A stretch of DNA of 64,000 nucleotides from CAWEYO01 sp963813315 (GCA_963813315.1 CAWEYO010000017.1:124001-188000), one strand, 5' to 3'; counted from the first letter of the stretch, positions 39,596 to 48,918 are shown. Made by a program: numbers and translations. The notes: generated by a model not told the origin, from the letters alone.

Positions 39596-40273
39596 ATGAA
39601 CCACGCTCCTCTCAACCCCGTCGAATACCTGGGGCTGGAAGCCGTGCGCGCCGGAGTTCCACGCTGGCACGCGGCGATGGCTCAAGGACGGCAATTGGCG
39701 CCGAAGTGCGGCTGCATCCTCCGGGATGGCCGCAAGTGCCGGAATTCGTCCATACGCGAGGCCCGCAAGCTCAAGCCTCCGGTCTTCCGCTGCCGTCTCC
39801 ATATGCCGCGGGAAGTCTGGATCAGGATCGATCACATTCGTCGGCGCCGCGGGCAAGTGCTGGCCCTTTCGGAGAACCGCCGTCTCCGCAGTGCCGGCCT
39901 TGCCATGCTGAGGCAAATTGAAATCCGCGATCTCCTGCACCGTTGGGAGATTGATCCCGAGTTCGAAGCCGACATGATCGCACTGTCGCCCGGCGACCAA
40001 AAGCGCGTCGACAAATGGCTCAGTGAGCGCGGTTTCAACCTCGACCACCTGCCCGAAACAGGCAGGTCGATGACCCCATGCCGACGCGGGTTCGTCAACT
40101 TCCGTGTGGCGCTCCACCTTTCCGGCCGGTTGACCGAGTTCCTGGCGATGAGATCGATCCGGTCTGCCGTCCGCCGCGACGCCAAGTGGTTCGCTGCGAA
40201 GGCCGCCGTCGAGGCTACGTTTCCGGCATGGGACAGCGATCCGGACGGCGCAGAGTGGCGGCCCTTTCCATGA
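39596..40273 (+). CDS. Hypothetical protein with CxxxRxGxxC...CRLH zinc-type motif (phage/island-associated)
   Basis: A 225-residue basic protein starting MNHAPLNPVEYLGLEAV. Residues about 38-69 read CGCILRDGRKCRNSS ... CRLHMP, which resembles the CGAxxRxGxPC...CRxHGG motif of small phage-associated HGGxSTG-domain proteins, although the HGG has become HMP. The rest is not recognised (ALSPGDQKRVDKWLSERGF may be an alpha-helical repeat). It is the first gene after tRNA-Lys, 210 bases on, and overlaps the next gene by ATGA, so it is likely part of a two-gene integrated cassette. Confidence 0.6.
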   Translation: MNHAPLNPVEYLGLEAVRAGVPRWHAAMAQGRQLAPKCGCILRDGRKCRNSSIREARKLKPPVFRCRLHMPREVWIRIDHIRRRRGQVLALSENRRLRSAGLAMLRQIEIRDLLHRWEIDPEFEADMIALSPGDQKRVDKWLSERGFNLDHLPETGRSMTPCRRGFVNFRVALHLSGRLTEFLAMRSIRSAVRRDAKWFAAKAAVEATFPAWDSDPDGAEWRPFP

Positions 40274-40728
40274 AAATCCGCGACGACGATCCCTTCTTCA
40301 CCGTCGACGTCCCCGTCCTTCGCATCCGCCCCTGCACCCCAGCTGAAGCCGCGGCGCGCACCAACCGGTGGGGCCGGTCAAGAGCTGGCAAGCTCCGGCG
40401 TCGGCTGGAGGCCGCAGGCAAGGCCGAGCACCGCGCCTGCCAAGCCGTTGCCTCGGCTGCTGGCCGGAGTGCGGTGCCCGAACCATTGCCGCCGTGGCGC
40501 GAATTCGCCGCCGCCTGGCGGCACGTGTGCGCCACCTATGACGGCCTGTTCCTGAGCGAGGAAGAGGAAGAACTCGCGCGTGTCGCCTTCCACCGGGGCG
40601 GCGCCCGCTGGCGCATCTTTCGGATGGAACTTGCGGAGCGGAAACGCGATCGAGAGATCAAGGCCCAACATAGGAGGTTCGAGGCTGCGCGCCGCCGGAC
40701 AAGGCTCGACAGGAACTCCGGCTGGTAG
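40270..40728 (+). CDS. Hypothetical basic protein, second gene of the tRNA-Lys cassette
   Basis: About 152 residues from MKIRDDDPFFTVDVPVLRIRP. Its ATG overlaps the stop of the preceding gene (ATGA), indicating coupled translation; a longer upstream frame is only shadow of that gene. It is rich in Arg and Ala, with helical charged stretches (RMELAERKRDREIKAQHRRFEAARRR) and a run of Glu (LSEEEEELAR). No family recognised; a nucleic-acid-binding or phage-related role is a guess from charge and position. Confidence 0.55.
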   Translation: MKIRDDDPFFTVDVPVLRIRPCTPAEAAARTNRWGRSRAGKLRRRLEAAGKAEHRACQAVASAAGRSAVPEPLPPWREFAAAWRHVCATYDGLFLSEEEEELARVAFHRGGARWRIFRMELAERKRDREIKAQHRRFEAARRRTRLDRNSGW

Positions 40729-41294
40729 GTTTGATCTGCTTCCCGGCCCGCCAGCCAGCCAGCCCTGACCGGCAATGGTGGTAACGACGATGTGGTCCCC
40801 TTGGGGCGCCTACCTGGCATATGTGCTCATGGCTGATTGCCCACAACCCCGTTCCGCGATCACTGCCCGCGTGGGAAGACTCTGGTAGTTGGCTGAACAC
40901 TCGACTGGCGCACTACGCAGGAGGATAGTCAAGATCGACTGGCGATGCCACTGCGAGGATTGCCGCCACTCCTTCACAAGGGGGGCAGCAACGGACTCTT
41001 CGTGCCGCGACAACGCAGCTTTGCGCGCATTTCAGGGTCATCCGAGCAGCGATCTTTCGGGAAGGGAAAATCGGCCCGGGAAGGTCGGCAAAGGGTCCAA
41101 ACTTTGCCGTTTAAGCCGGCTGCCCGAACGGGTAACTAGCGCCATATCGGGACATTGGTCGCTACGGCGAGCAAGAGCAGGAGTCGACCCCTGACGGCTG
41201 TTCAGCTGCACCCCCTCGAAGGTCCAGATTGGTGGTGACGAGCCGTCATTCACTCCGGCCGCTTGAGGGATACGTTTGCGCCCATTCGCTCCAG
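40729..41294. other. Spacer without a supported gene
   Basis: About 565 bases. Short open frames on both strands lack good start sites and known motifs. It may hold decayed remnants; nothing identifiable. Confidence 0.4.
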
Positions 41295-42449
41295 CTAACC
41301 GATGCAAGGCGACAGCTTTCGGGGCTCGGCCAGAAGTGGTCGATAGTGACTGCGATAAACACGGTGACCGAACATTCGCAGCAGTCCGTTGCGCAGTGTC
41401 GGATGCAATTGGCGGATGCGGTCGCGGCGATGCGTCATCGCTTGCACCCAACGAACCCGAGGACGGCGGCGCGCCTCGTATGCGGACAGCGCCGCTCCGA
41501 TGCTAGCCTGTTTGGACAGGCACTCAGCCAACACCAGGGCGTCCTCGATCGCCATCGCGGCGCCTTGAGCCATGTTTGGGCTCATCGCGTGCGCGGCGTC
41601 GCCGACGAGCAGGGCGCGGCCAAGTGACCAACTGTCGAGGACGACCTCTTCGATCGCCGCGTCATGAATCGCGGCACTGCCTTCCAAAGCTTCGCGGATC
41701 GCGATGGCCGGACCACCGAAATCGGCAAGCACTTCTTGCAGACGGTCAGTGGAAATTGCCGGCGATTTCGGCGGTTCCGTGCCCATCAAATCGACGTAGC
41801 AATAGGCTCGCCCGCCGCCGATTGGAACCGTCAGGCACGCGGACTGTTGGCTCATGAACACTGACCAAGTTGTTATTTGCGACGGACATTGCACGACGAA
41901 ACGCCAACCCCACTGCTTGAGCGCACGCAATCCCGCATCGTCGAATACCAGGCGCCTGACCGACGACCCGATCCCATCAGCGCCGACCACGAGATCGTAC
42001 CTCTCCCGCGAGCCGTCACTGAGGTGAACTATCGCAGAGTCGACCGTCTGAGTGAGCGCAACAAGCGTGATGCCCGTCCGGATTGGTGGGGCATCCTTCA
42101 TTTCCCGCAGTGCAACGTGCAAATCCGCCCGATGAATCGCGACGCACGGTGGTCCCGTCTCGCTCCACACGGAACCCAGGTTCACCTCCCGCAGCAACCT
42201 GCCGCGATGGTCGCAGAATCTCTGAGTTTCGATCCGTGCGCCCCGCTTTTCTACTTCGGCGTCGAGTTCAAAAGCGCGCAGAGCACGCAGGGCATTTCCC
42301 GGCAAATACATGCCGGTCCCGGCATCGCTCCAGCCGGCGCTGCGTTCAATGATGTCAGGAAAACAGCCACGTCGCTGTAGCGCTCGGCCCAGCGCGAGAC
42401 CCGCAACGCCCGCACCGACAACGAGTACACGCAATTGTCCCAAATTCAT
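41295..42449 (-). CDS. FAD-dependent monooxygenase (PHBH/TetX-like group)
   Basis: A 384-residue class A flavoprotein hydroxylase. Visible motifs are GxGxxG (VLVVGAGVAGLALGRAL, residues 7-24), the DG motif (YDLVVGADGIGSSVR) and the GD motif (ALLVGDAAHAMSPNMAQGAAMAIEDA). Proteins of this group hydroxylate aromatic or polyketide substrates, using NAD(P)H and oxygen; some inactivate antibiotics. The true substrate is not deducible. It lies just downstream of a ruined methyltransferase gene on the same strand. Confidence 0.85.
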   Translation of the reverse strand: MNLGQLRVLVVGAGVAGLALGRALQRRGCFPDIIERSAGWSDAGTGMYLPGNALRALRAFELDAEVEKRGARIETQRFCDHRGRLLREVNLGSVWSETGPPCVAIHRADLHVALREMKDAPPIRTGITLVALTQTVDSAIVHLSDGSRERYDLVVGADGIGSSVRRLVFDDAGLRALKQWGWRFVVQCPSQITTWSVFMSQQSACLTVPIGGGRAYCYVDLMGTEPPKSPAISTDRLQEVLADFGGPAIAIREALEGSAAIHDAAIEEVVLDSWSLGRALLVGDAAHAMSPNMAQGAAMAIEDALVLAECLSKQASIGAALSAYEARRRPRVRWVQAMTHRRDRIRQLHPTLRNGLLRMFGHRVYRSHYRPLLAEPRKLSPCIG

Positions 42450-42812
42450 GGGACGTCTCCCTTTCGCTGTACCGTCTTCCGAAACATCTGGACCATCGGG
42501 GGCAATACGTTTCTGGCTCGGCCATCCTCAATCGCCGAAGATTTCGACCTTGAGGCCCTCTTGCGCGCACGTTCCTTGAGCAACTCGAGCATGACGGGAG
42601 GCTGGTGCGTCGCAGTACCTGCACGCCAAGACGCGCCGCTGGGATACTGAGGGCACCGCTGCCTGCGGCCACGTCCGGAAATTTCATGCCAGAAAGCACA
42701 CCTGCGCTGCCCAAGCCTTGGTTCTCCACTCACATCTGTGTGGGGTGTTCGTCCGGTCACATTCCTGCGCAATCTTGTCCCAGGTATCCTGTGCCGTTTC
42801 CGAAGCGCTCAT
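42446..42812 (-). pseudogene. Degraded class I SAM-dependent methyltransferase
   Basis: Pieces of one methyltransferase are scattered over two frames. MSASETAQDTWDKIAQECDRTNTP starts at 42812 in one frame. Motif I appears as SGMKFPDVAAGSGALSIPAARLG in a second. PPVMLELLKERARK then follows in the frame ending at 42446. The remainder of the domain (motifs II and III) is gone, and only about 120 of the expected 250-270 codons are left. The order matches a ubiE-like family (MSASETAQDxWDKIAxxYDR, FLDVAAGSGALSIPAARLG, SPVMLELLxERA). Confidence 0.65.
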
Positions 42813-42839
42813 GGCTTCCTTCCCTTCTGCTGTGCTTGC

Positions 42840-44204
42840 TCACTCCGATAAGACAGCCGAGATCGGTGCGGCGCTATGCGCATCCTCGGCGGCCTCCTTG
42901 GCACTACCGAACAGCACGCGAAAAGCGGTTGGCAGCCTGAGCAGCGCGAGCGGCGGGTCGACCATTCCGATGATCCGACGCATGGCGAGCGCAACGGCAG
43001 GATCGTGGCGCGCGACGCGCATCGCCCGCGCCACATAGGCTCGAATCGGTGCGGGCGTGGGGTCCGGCGGCGCGACGACACTCGGCAGATCGAGGTCCGA
43101 GGACCACGAGAGATTGAACGGCTGCGATGCGGCCTTGACGGCCAGCTTGTAGTAGCGACGCGGCAGCGAGCGTCGGCCGCGCTTGAGCGCTTTGGCGAGC
43201 GCATCCGCCTGCAAAACGGCCGAGGTGATTCCCTGACCGTAGCTCGGGTTCAGCTGGCAGAGGGAGTCTCCGAGACAGAGATAGCCGTCAGGTAACACGC
43301 GCAGCTTGTCGAAGCGGCGAAGGCACGCCGCGGGGAAAGCGAACACGGCCCCATCGTCCAACGCTGTCGCGCCAGCGAGCAATTCGCCGATGTCGTCTGC
43401 AACGAGTGTGCGCGCGAAGGCGCGAAACTCGGAGAGCTCGGTCGGCGGCGTCTCCCCGCCGTATTCGAAGAGTGTGACGAGCCAGCGGTCCCCTTCGACC
43501 GCGAACGCGACTGCACCCCGCGGAATGTCGGCCGTCGGCGAAATAATTACGAGTTTGTCGCCATGCAGATCGGCTGCGGCGCGCGAGAGGAGGCGCGACG
43601 CGTAGTGGACGTCCACGCGCACTTCCGTGACGCTGGGCTCGGCGTAACCGAGCGCGGATAGCCAGCGACGCGCGCGGGTGCCGCGCCCCATGGCGTCCAC
43701 AACAAGCTCGCCCGCCAACGAGGTTTCACCATGCCAATTCCGGAGCAACGCGCCTGCCACGTTGCCGGGGCGGTCCTCGTAGACGCCCGTGACTTCGCGT
43801 TCCGTCGCAAAGCTCACGTTCCCGAGCGCACGCACGCGGCGGCGTAGGATCGCGTCGAGCAGAGGGCGGGTCAGCAGAAGCGTTGTGGGTGCACCATGCG
43901 TGTGGGCGTAACGCAGGCCGCGAATGATCGCCCGAGCTTCGTCGGCCACTGGCACCGCCCCAGCCCGCTCGAATTCGTCGGTCACGCCGGGAAACCACGC
44001 TTCGAGCAACGGCAGTGCGCCCGGGTGAAGATTGTTCGCGTGGCGCGACTGGGGCGTGCCCTTGCGGTGCAAGGCGGCGTCCGGAAGGTCATCACGATCG
44101 ACCAGGGTGACATGCTCGGCGAGGTGCGCGAGCACGCCCGCGGCCAACAGGCCCGCGGCGCTGCCTCCCAGAACGATGGCGTGAGCGAGGCGGTTCTCTA
44201 TCAT
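42840..44204 (-). CDS. FAD-dependent oxidoreductase, epoxidase/hydroxylase-like
   Basis: About 454 residues from MIENRLAHAIVLGGSAAG; the longer frame adds 12 residues without a binding site. FAD-binding motif VLGGSAAGLLAAGVLA at residues 9-24 and a GD-type motif DGYLCLGDSLCQLNPSYGQGI. The segment SRHANNLHPGALPLLEAWFPG is typical of FAD-binding monooxygenases of the LasC-like epoxidase type. Substrate unknown. A dyad (CCGTGAA-N4-TTCACGG) at 44274-44291 precedes it. Confidence 0.78.
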   Translation of the reverse strand: MIENRLAHAIVLGGSAAGLLAAGVLAHLAEHVTLVDRDDLPDAALHRKGTPQSRHANNLHPGALPLLEAWFPGVTDEFERAGAVPVADEARAIIRGLRYAHTHGAPTTLLLTRPLLDAILRRRVRALGNVSFATEREVTGVYEDRPGNVAGALLRNWHGETSLAGELVVDAMGRGTRARRWLSALGYAEPSVTEVRVDVHYASRLLSRAAADLHGDKLVIISPTADIPRGAVAFAVEGDRWLVTLFEYGGETPPTELSEFRAFARTLVADDIGELLAGATALDDGAVFAFPAACLRRFDKLRVLPDGYLCLGDSLCQLNPSYGQGITSAVLQADALAKALKRGRRSLPRRYYKLAVKAASQPFNLSWSSDLDLPSVVAPPDPTPAPIRAYVARAMRVARHDPAVALAMRRIIGMVDPPLALLRLPTAFRVLFGSAKEAAEDAHSAAPISAVLSE

Positions 44205-44273
44205 GAACTCGGTCCTCCGGCAGCCCGCAGGGGACTCCACGGCCCTATAGCTATCTCAAAAGGTTCCACGGTT

Positions 44274-44291
44274 CCGTGAAATGGTTCACGG
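44274..44291. promoter_or_regulatory. Dyad operator candidate CCGTGAA-N4-TTCACGG
   Basis: Perfect 7-base arms, centred about 78 bases upstream of the ATG at 44204. It sits in the 215-base gap between two co-directional genes, as a repressor site would. The protein that binds is not identifiable. Confidence 0.35.
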
Positions 44292-44419
44292 GATCGGCTC
44301 CGCCGCATCTTCGCCACTCAATGGACCGGAATGGACCATTCCAGACGATAAACGATCCCCTCGGCAGTAAATGTTGTGCTCCTTCGATCGCGGTGATGTC
44401 GCAAAACGGCGACGCTCGG

Positions 44420-45811
44420 TCACACGGTGGGCCTGATGTTCTGGTTCAGGCGAAAGAGGTTCGTGGGGTCGTACTTGTTCTTGAGCGCCACGAGCTTCTG
44501 GTAGTTGGGCCCGTACGCAGCCCGGACGCGATCCTCGCCCTCGTCGCCAAGATTGTTCACATAGACGGCGCCGGTGGAGAATGGCCGCATCGCTGCCCAA
44601 AAGTCCCTTGCCCACCGGATGTTCGCCGCATCGTCCGCCGGATCATCCCAGATCGCAATCGGGAAGCAATCGTAGGCTGCCTCTCGCCCGCCATAGGCCG
44701 TCGCCGATGCCGGGAGGCGGGCGATGGCGCCGCCGACCTGCTGAAGGGCGGCAAGGGCCATGGTAGAGGGCGCAGCCGCATATGCTTTAAGGAGAGCGTC
44801 GATGGCCGCGTCCGTGATTTCTCGCAGGAACTGAGCTTTCCAATAGTAGCGGCGACCGCGCGGAAAGATGCTGTCTCCGGCGGACTGGACCTGAAGATAG
44901 GACGCTGGAGCAATTCGGTCCTCGATGGGCTTACCATGTGCCCTCAGCGGCGCGAGCACCCGCTCACCCTCGTCAAGCGGTCCGCTGTAGGAGACTGAGA
45001 TGCTGAAGAGGCGCTCCCCGGAAGGTGAGGTCACGAGAGCTGCATCGGCACTCAGTTCATCCGGAGCCTCGCGGGAGAATTCGTAATAGGCTTTGAGCGC
45101 ATTCCGCGCCTGCAGCCTCACCATAGATCAGGGACCCTGCCAAGACCTTGGGTCCTACCGGATGAAGCCTGTATTCGAACGCCGTCACGATGCCGAAATT
45201 GCCTCCACCGCCGCGCAGTCCCCAGAAAAGGTCGGGGTTCTCGGTCGCACTTGCCCGTACGAGCTGACCATCGGCGGTCACCAATCCGCGGCCACGAGGT
45301 TGTCGCACGCCAATCCGAATTTGCGCCCCAGCTTGCCGAAGCCACCACCGAGCGTTAGCCCGGCGATGCCAGTGTCGCTGTTCACGCCCATGGTTGTGGC
45401 GAGATCGAAGGCTTGTGTAGCCGAGTCGAATTCGCCGAGGGTCAGCCCGGCCTCGGCGCGAGCAATGCGCCGCTCGGGGTCGATTGCGATGCCCTTCATG
45501 CGCGACAGGTCAACCACGAGGCCGCCGTCGCACACGGAGTTCCCGGCAACGTTGTGTCCGCCACTGCGCACCGCAAGTGGCAAACCGGTTGAGCCCGCGA
45601 AGTTGACCGCCGCGATTACGTCGTCAGGCCCGGCGCAGTAGGCGATCAATGCGGGCTTCTTGTCGACGCTGCCGTTCCATACGCGGCGCGCCCCGTCATA
45701 CTCGGGAGCGTTTGGCAGCAGGAGTTCGCCGCGCAGTGTTTGCTGAAAGCGTGCGATGTCAGGCAGGTTGTTCCTGAGTTCGGTCAGGCTGCCAACCGCG
45801 AAGGTCTGCAT
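44420..45811 (-). pseudogene. Berberine-bridge-type FAD-linked oxidase, broken by two frameshifts
   Basis: Starts MQTFAVGSLTELRNNLPDIAR at about 45811. The FAD-linked oxidase domain has VRSGGHNVAGNSVCDGG (the covalent-FAD His motif) and GIAGLTLGGGFGKLGRKFGLACDNLVAAD. A one-base loss near 45294 interrupts it, and the next frame resumes VTADGQLVRASATENPDLFWGLRGGGGNFGIVTAFEYRLHP to 45110. A second shift near 45105 leads to the C-terminal BBE part (ARNALKAYYEF ... KYDPTNLFRLNQNI) ending at 44420. Joining the three gives a normal length of about 460 residues. As written it would not be made as one protein. Confidence 0.72.
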
Positions 45812-45951
45812 GGTATTGGTCCTTCGACATTCGAAGTAGAGTGGTCTCTCCGACTGCTCGCTGCTTTTCTCCATTTCACACGGGAAACCGGTCGGAAGCA
45901 AAATCGAAGATTTCAGGTGCTAGATGAGCTGAATTCATCTACCGTGGATGA

Positions 45952-46857
45952 ATGAGAAGGCTCCCACCGCTCTCTTCATTGCGGGCGTTCGAGGCTGCTG
46001 CAAGGCACCTGAGCTTCCAGCGAGCTGCGGCGGAGCTTGCGGTGACGCCGACGGCAATCAGCCATCAGATTCGACTGCTGGAAAACATCTGCGGACAGCG
46101 TCTGTTTCGCCGGCGTCCACGGCCGCTCCAGTTGACACCGGCGGGCGAACGGTTGTTCCCGGTTCTGCGGAACGGTCTTGATGCCTTCGCCGCCGCAGTC
46201 GCATTGGTATCGGCAGGCACAGAGCAACGCCCCTTGCGGGTCACAACCCCAAATGCCTTTGCAAGCCGGTGGCTTGTTCCGCACCTACCGCAGTGGCGGG
46301 ATGCTCATCCCGAAATCCCCTTGGAGGTGATCGGGACGGATGTCGTGATCGATTTGCGGGCGGGCGATGCCGACGTGGCAATCCGATATGCTCGAAGCAT
46401 GCCCATCGAGTTCACCGCGCAGGAGATGTTTCGGGACACTTTCTTTCCGGTGTGCAGTCCGGCCTTGCTGGAGAAAGGCAGGCCGATCAGGCGCGCTGCC
46501 GATCTGCTCCAGTACCCTCTCATCCACTTCGATTGGCTGAAACGGGATTCCGAAACACCAACGTGGCGCCGGTGGTGGGCGACGGCGCGTTCGGTCGACC
46601 CGGACCTCCCGGAGGCCGCCGACATTTGGGACCTGAGCTTTCGTGAAGAGCTTCACGCGATCGAAGCGGTCATTGCGGGCCAGGGCGTCGCAATCTGCAG
46701 CGACGTCGTGGTGGGACGAGAACTCAGGAGCGGTGCCCTCGTCAAGGCACACGATCTGTCTCTTCCAGGCTATGGCTTTTATCTCGTGCACCTGCCCAAT
46801 CACCCACAGCAACCAATTATAGCGGCCTTTTCCGCGTGGATAAGATCAATCCTCTGA
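45952..46857 (+). CDS. LysR-family (GcvA-like) transcriptional regulator
   Basis: A 301-residue protein. The N-terminal LPPLSSLRAFEAAARHLSFQRAAAELAVTPTAISHQIRLLE helix-turn-helix (residues 5-45) is the GcvA-type signature. The binding domain follows (PLRVTTPNAFASRWLVPHLPQWRDAHPEIPLEV). It is divergent from the broken FAD oxidase across about 140 bases, so it likely controlled the 42-46 kb flavoenzyme cluster. Confidence 0.9.
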   Translation: MRRLPPLSSLRAFEAAARHLSFQRAAAELAVTPTAISHQIRLLENICGQRLFRRRPRPLQLTPAGERLFPVLRNGLDAFAAAVALVSAGTEQRPLRVTTPNAFASRWLVPHLPQWRDAHPEIPLEVIGTDVVIDLRAGDADVAIRYARSMPIEFTAQEMFRDTFFPVCSPALLEKGRPIRRAADLLQYPLIHFDWLKRDSETPTWRRWWATARSVDPDLPEAADIWDLSFREELHAIEAVIAGQGVAICSDVVVGRELRSGALVKAHDLSLPGYGFYLVHLPNHPQQPIIAAFSAWIRSIL

Positions 46858-47250
46858 AACTTCGGATAGTAAAACGTTTCACCTCCCACCGCTTTGCGCC
46901 GGACATGCCAGCGGCATGTTCGCCAAGGTCTGGTTACGGCGCAACTGCCTCGTTCCGGTGCTCGGCGGGAACGACCAATTTCCACCCAACCACGACCTCC
47001 CTGGGCCCCATGCCGAACGGCTGCTCAGGGTCAGGGTTTGCCGTAGGACCTTGTCGAAGGAAGGTCCGATAGGGTCGAACTCCGCCGTTCATCGATCTGA
47101 GTGAGCAAGCTGCGCCAGTGAACGAACCCGCTCGCGGGAGGGGCGCGCGGGCTTCAAGGCTTGGGCTTCGTTTGCAGCGGTGGTGAGGGTGAAATCGATC
47201 AGGGGTGACGGACGGTGATCCGCCTTCGAGCATGAAGGAGGACCATCCGA
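46858..47250. other. Spacer before the truncated integrase
   Basis: About 390 bases with no supported gene. A purine-rich site (gaaggaggaccatccga) precedes the integrase fragment at 47251. Confidence 0.4.
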
Positions 47251-47418
47251 ATGACCATCGATCTTTCGCATCCCTCCGGCAGCGCGCTGCGCAAGCGCAT
47301 GATCGAAGACATGTCCGTGCGCGGCTTCACCGAGGACACGCGCCGGGACTATGATGCGATCTTTGCGGCGGCAGGGCTGTCCCAATTGACAGAGATCAAG
47401 GCACCGACGTACCGTTAA
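47251..47418 (+). pseudogene. Truncated tyrosine recombinase/integrase (N-terminal fragment)
   Basis: 55 codons with a good ribosome binding site (gaaggagg). MTIDLSHPSGSALRKRMIEDMSVRGFTEDTRRDY is the start of the N-terminal core-binding domain of island or IS-associated tyrosine recombinases. Homology-like sequence stops there and the frame ends after KAPTYR. The catalytic domain is missing. It directly borders the GntR fragment, suggesting a deletion junction near 47355-47445. Confidence 0.65.
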
Positions 47419-47445
47419 ATTGGTCGGCATAGAAGGTACGCCAAA

Positions 47446-47769
47446 TTGCGTGGTGGACAGGTCAAGCCGTGTAAACTGTCCGACGAGGTTGCACGCTTCG
47501 AGCGCACCGATGTTGATTTCCACTACGTACTGGCGCTGATGATGCGCAATTCGATCTTCACCGCAACCCATGCGGCACTGGCCCAGTGGCTGCTGGAGCA
47601 GCGCCGCACGACGCTCGCCGCCGGCGAGGAGGTCAAGGCGTATGAAGCGCTTCGCCTGATCTTCGAGGCGGTCGCCGCGCGCGACCCTGACAGGTCCGAG
47701 CGCGCCATACGCGACCATCTCGATTATGTCGCGCGCCGCAATACCGACTTCGTCGGGGCCGGGCGATGA
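47446..47769 (+). pseudogene. C-terminal FCD-domain fragment of a GntR/FadR-family regulator
   Basis: About 107 codons. FERTDVDFHYVLALMMRNSIFTATHAALAQWLLEQRRTT and the following AYEALRLIFEAVAARDPDRSERAIRDHLDYV closely parallel the FCD domain of the intact GntR protein at 57174. The winged helix and the first half of FCD are absent, evidently lost at the junction with the integrase remnant. The stop overlaps the next gene by four bases, so the regulator originally headed the 47.4-50 kb operon. Confidence 0.65.
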
Positions 47770-48066
47770 GCGGCTTCGTCATCATCGTCGACTTCCGGCT
47801 GAGAGCGGGCGCGCAGGCCCGGTTCCGCCAGATGATCGATGCCAATGCGCGCGCCTCGGTGAAGGATGAACCTGGCTGCCGGCGCTTCGACGTGGTCGAG
47901 CCGCAGGGCGAGCCGGGCCGCATCCTGCTCTACGAGATCTACGACGACGAAACTGCATTCGACGCGCATTGCCGCGCTGCGCATTTTCTCGCCTTCGACG
48001 CCGAAACCGCAGCCGCTCGTGGAAGAGAAGCATGTCATTCGCGGGGCGCTGGTCTGCGAAGGATAG
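47766..48066 (+). CDS. Antibiotic biosynthesis monooxygenase (ABM)-family small protein (frameshifted)
   Basis: MSGFVIIVDFRLRAGAQARFRQM and CRRFDVVEPQGEPGRILLYEIYDDETAFDAHCRAAHFLAFD give the ABM ferredoxin-like fold of quinol monooxygenase-like proteins. Near 48020 the frame slips: the expected end PLVEEKHVIRGALVCEG reads one base over and stops at 48066, giving about 100 residues, normal for the family. In the original frame the sequence runs on into nonsense. It follows the GntR fragment with a four-base overlap. Confidence 0.68.
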
Positions 48067-48153
48067 GGACGGAAACGAGAATTTGGGTTGCAGGGCCGGA
48101 GGAGCGCGCGACCATGGGAGGATCGGAAATGGCGGAAAACGCCCTGAGAGCAG

Positions 48154-48906
48154 ATGACTGGCCAGCGGCGGGTCAAGCTTGGCCATCTCGTAGCGGAATT
48201 CGCGACGCCGGGCATCGGGCATATCCTGAAGTCGGCCGGCTGCGACTTCGTCTTCTTCGACATGGAGCATTCCGGCTTCAGCATGGAGACGGTGAAGAGC
48301 GCCATCCGCTATTTCGAAGCCGCCGACCTGCCGGTCATGCTGCGCGCGCCGTCGCAGGACTACCACTTCATCGCCCGCGCCATGGACATGGGTGTCGAAG
48401 GCTTCATGGCGCCCATGGTCAGCACGGTCGAGCAGGCGCGCCACATCGTCAACTCGATGAAATATCACCCAGCCGGCAAGCGTGGCGTCGCTCTGCAGAT
48501 TGCACATGACCGCTATCGCCCGGGCTCTGTCGCCGACAAATTCGCAGCCGCCAACCAGCGATCGGCGTTCTTCTGCCTGATCGAAACGGCGGAAGGTGTC
48601 GACAATATCGACGGCATCGCGGCGCTGGACGGCGTCGATTGCCTATGGGTCGGCCATTTCGACCTGTCGGTGTCGCTTGGCATTCCCGGCGACTTTGGCC
48701 ATCCCGACTTTACGGCCGCGATGGACAGGATCGTCGATGCGGCGAAGAAGCACAACAAGTCGCTCGGCCGGCTGGTGCCGAACGTTCAGCAGGGCATCGA
48801 CTTCAACGCGCAGGGTTTCGACTTTATCTGCTATTCGGGCGACGTATGGGTGCTGCACGACGCGCTGGCCGACGCGGTCTCGAAGATCCGCGCCAGCTGC
48901 AAGTAA
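48154..48906 (+). CDS. HpcH/HpaI aldolase family protein
   Basis: About 250 residues. KLGHLVAEFATPGIGHILKSAGCDFVFFDMEHSGFSMETV, MVSTVEQARHIVNSMKYHP and LIETAEGVDNIDGIAALDGVDCLWVGHFDLSVSLGIPGDF are the conserved blocks of class II pyruvate aldolases, including the metal-ligand Glu and Asp. They cleave or condense hydroxy-keto acids to pyruvate plus an aldehyde. The natural start is probably the ATG at 48130 (MAENALRA), behind ggatcggaa; a one-base shift near 48150 separates it from this frame, so the first residues given here are uncertain. Confidence 0.85.
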   Translation: MTGQRRVKLGHLVAEFATPGIGHILKSAGCDFVFFDMEHSGFSMETVKSAIRYFEAADLPVMLRAPSQDYHFIARAMDMGVEGFMAPMVSTVEQARHIVNSMKYHPAGKRGVALQIAHDRYRPGSVADKFAAANQRSAFFCLIETAEGVDNIDGIAALDGVDCLWVGHFDLSVSLGIPGDFGHPDFTAAMDRIVDAAKKHNKSLGRLVPNVQQGIDFNAQGFDFICYSGDVWVLHDALADAVSKIRASCK

Positions 48907-48918
48907 AGCGGGGGGACG

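Noticed and set aside
40889..41194. 101-codon frame (MAEHSTGALRRRIV...)
   Set aside because: Cys/His spacing hinted at a zinc motif, but there is no ribosome binding site, no pairing of motifs and no gene-like codon use.
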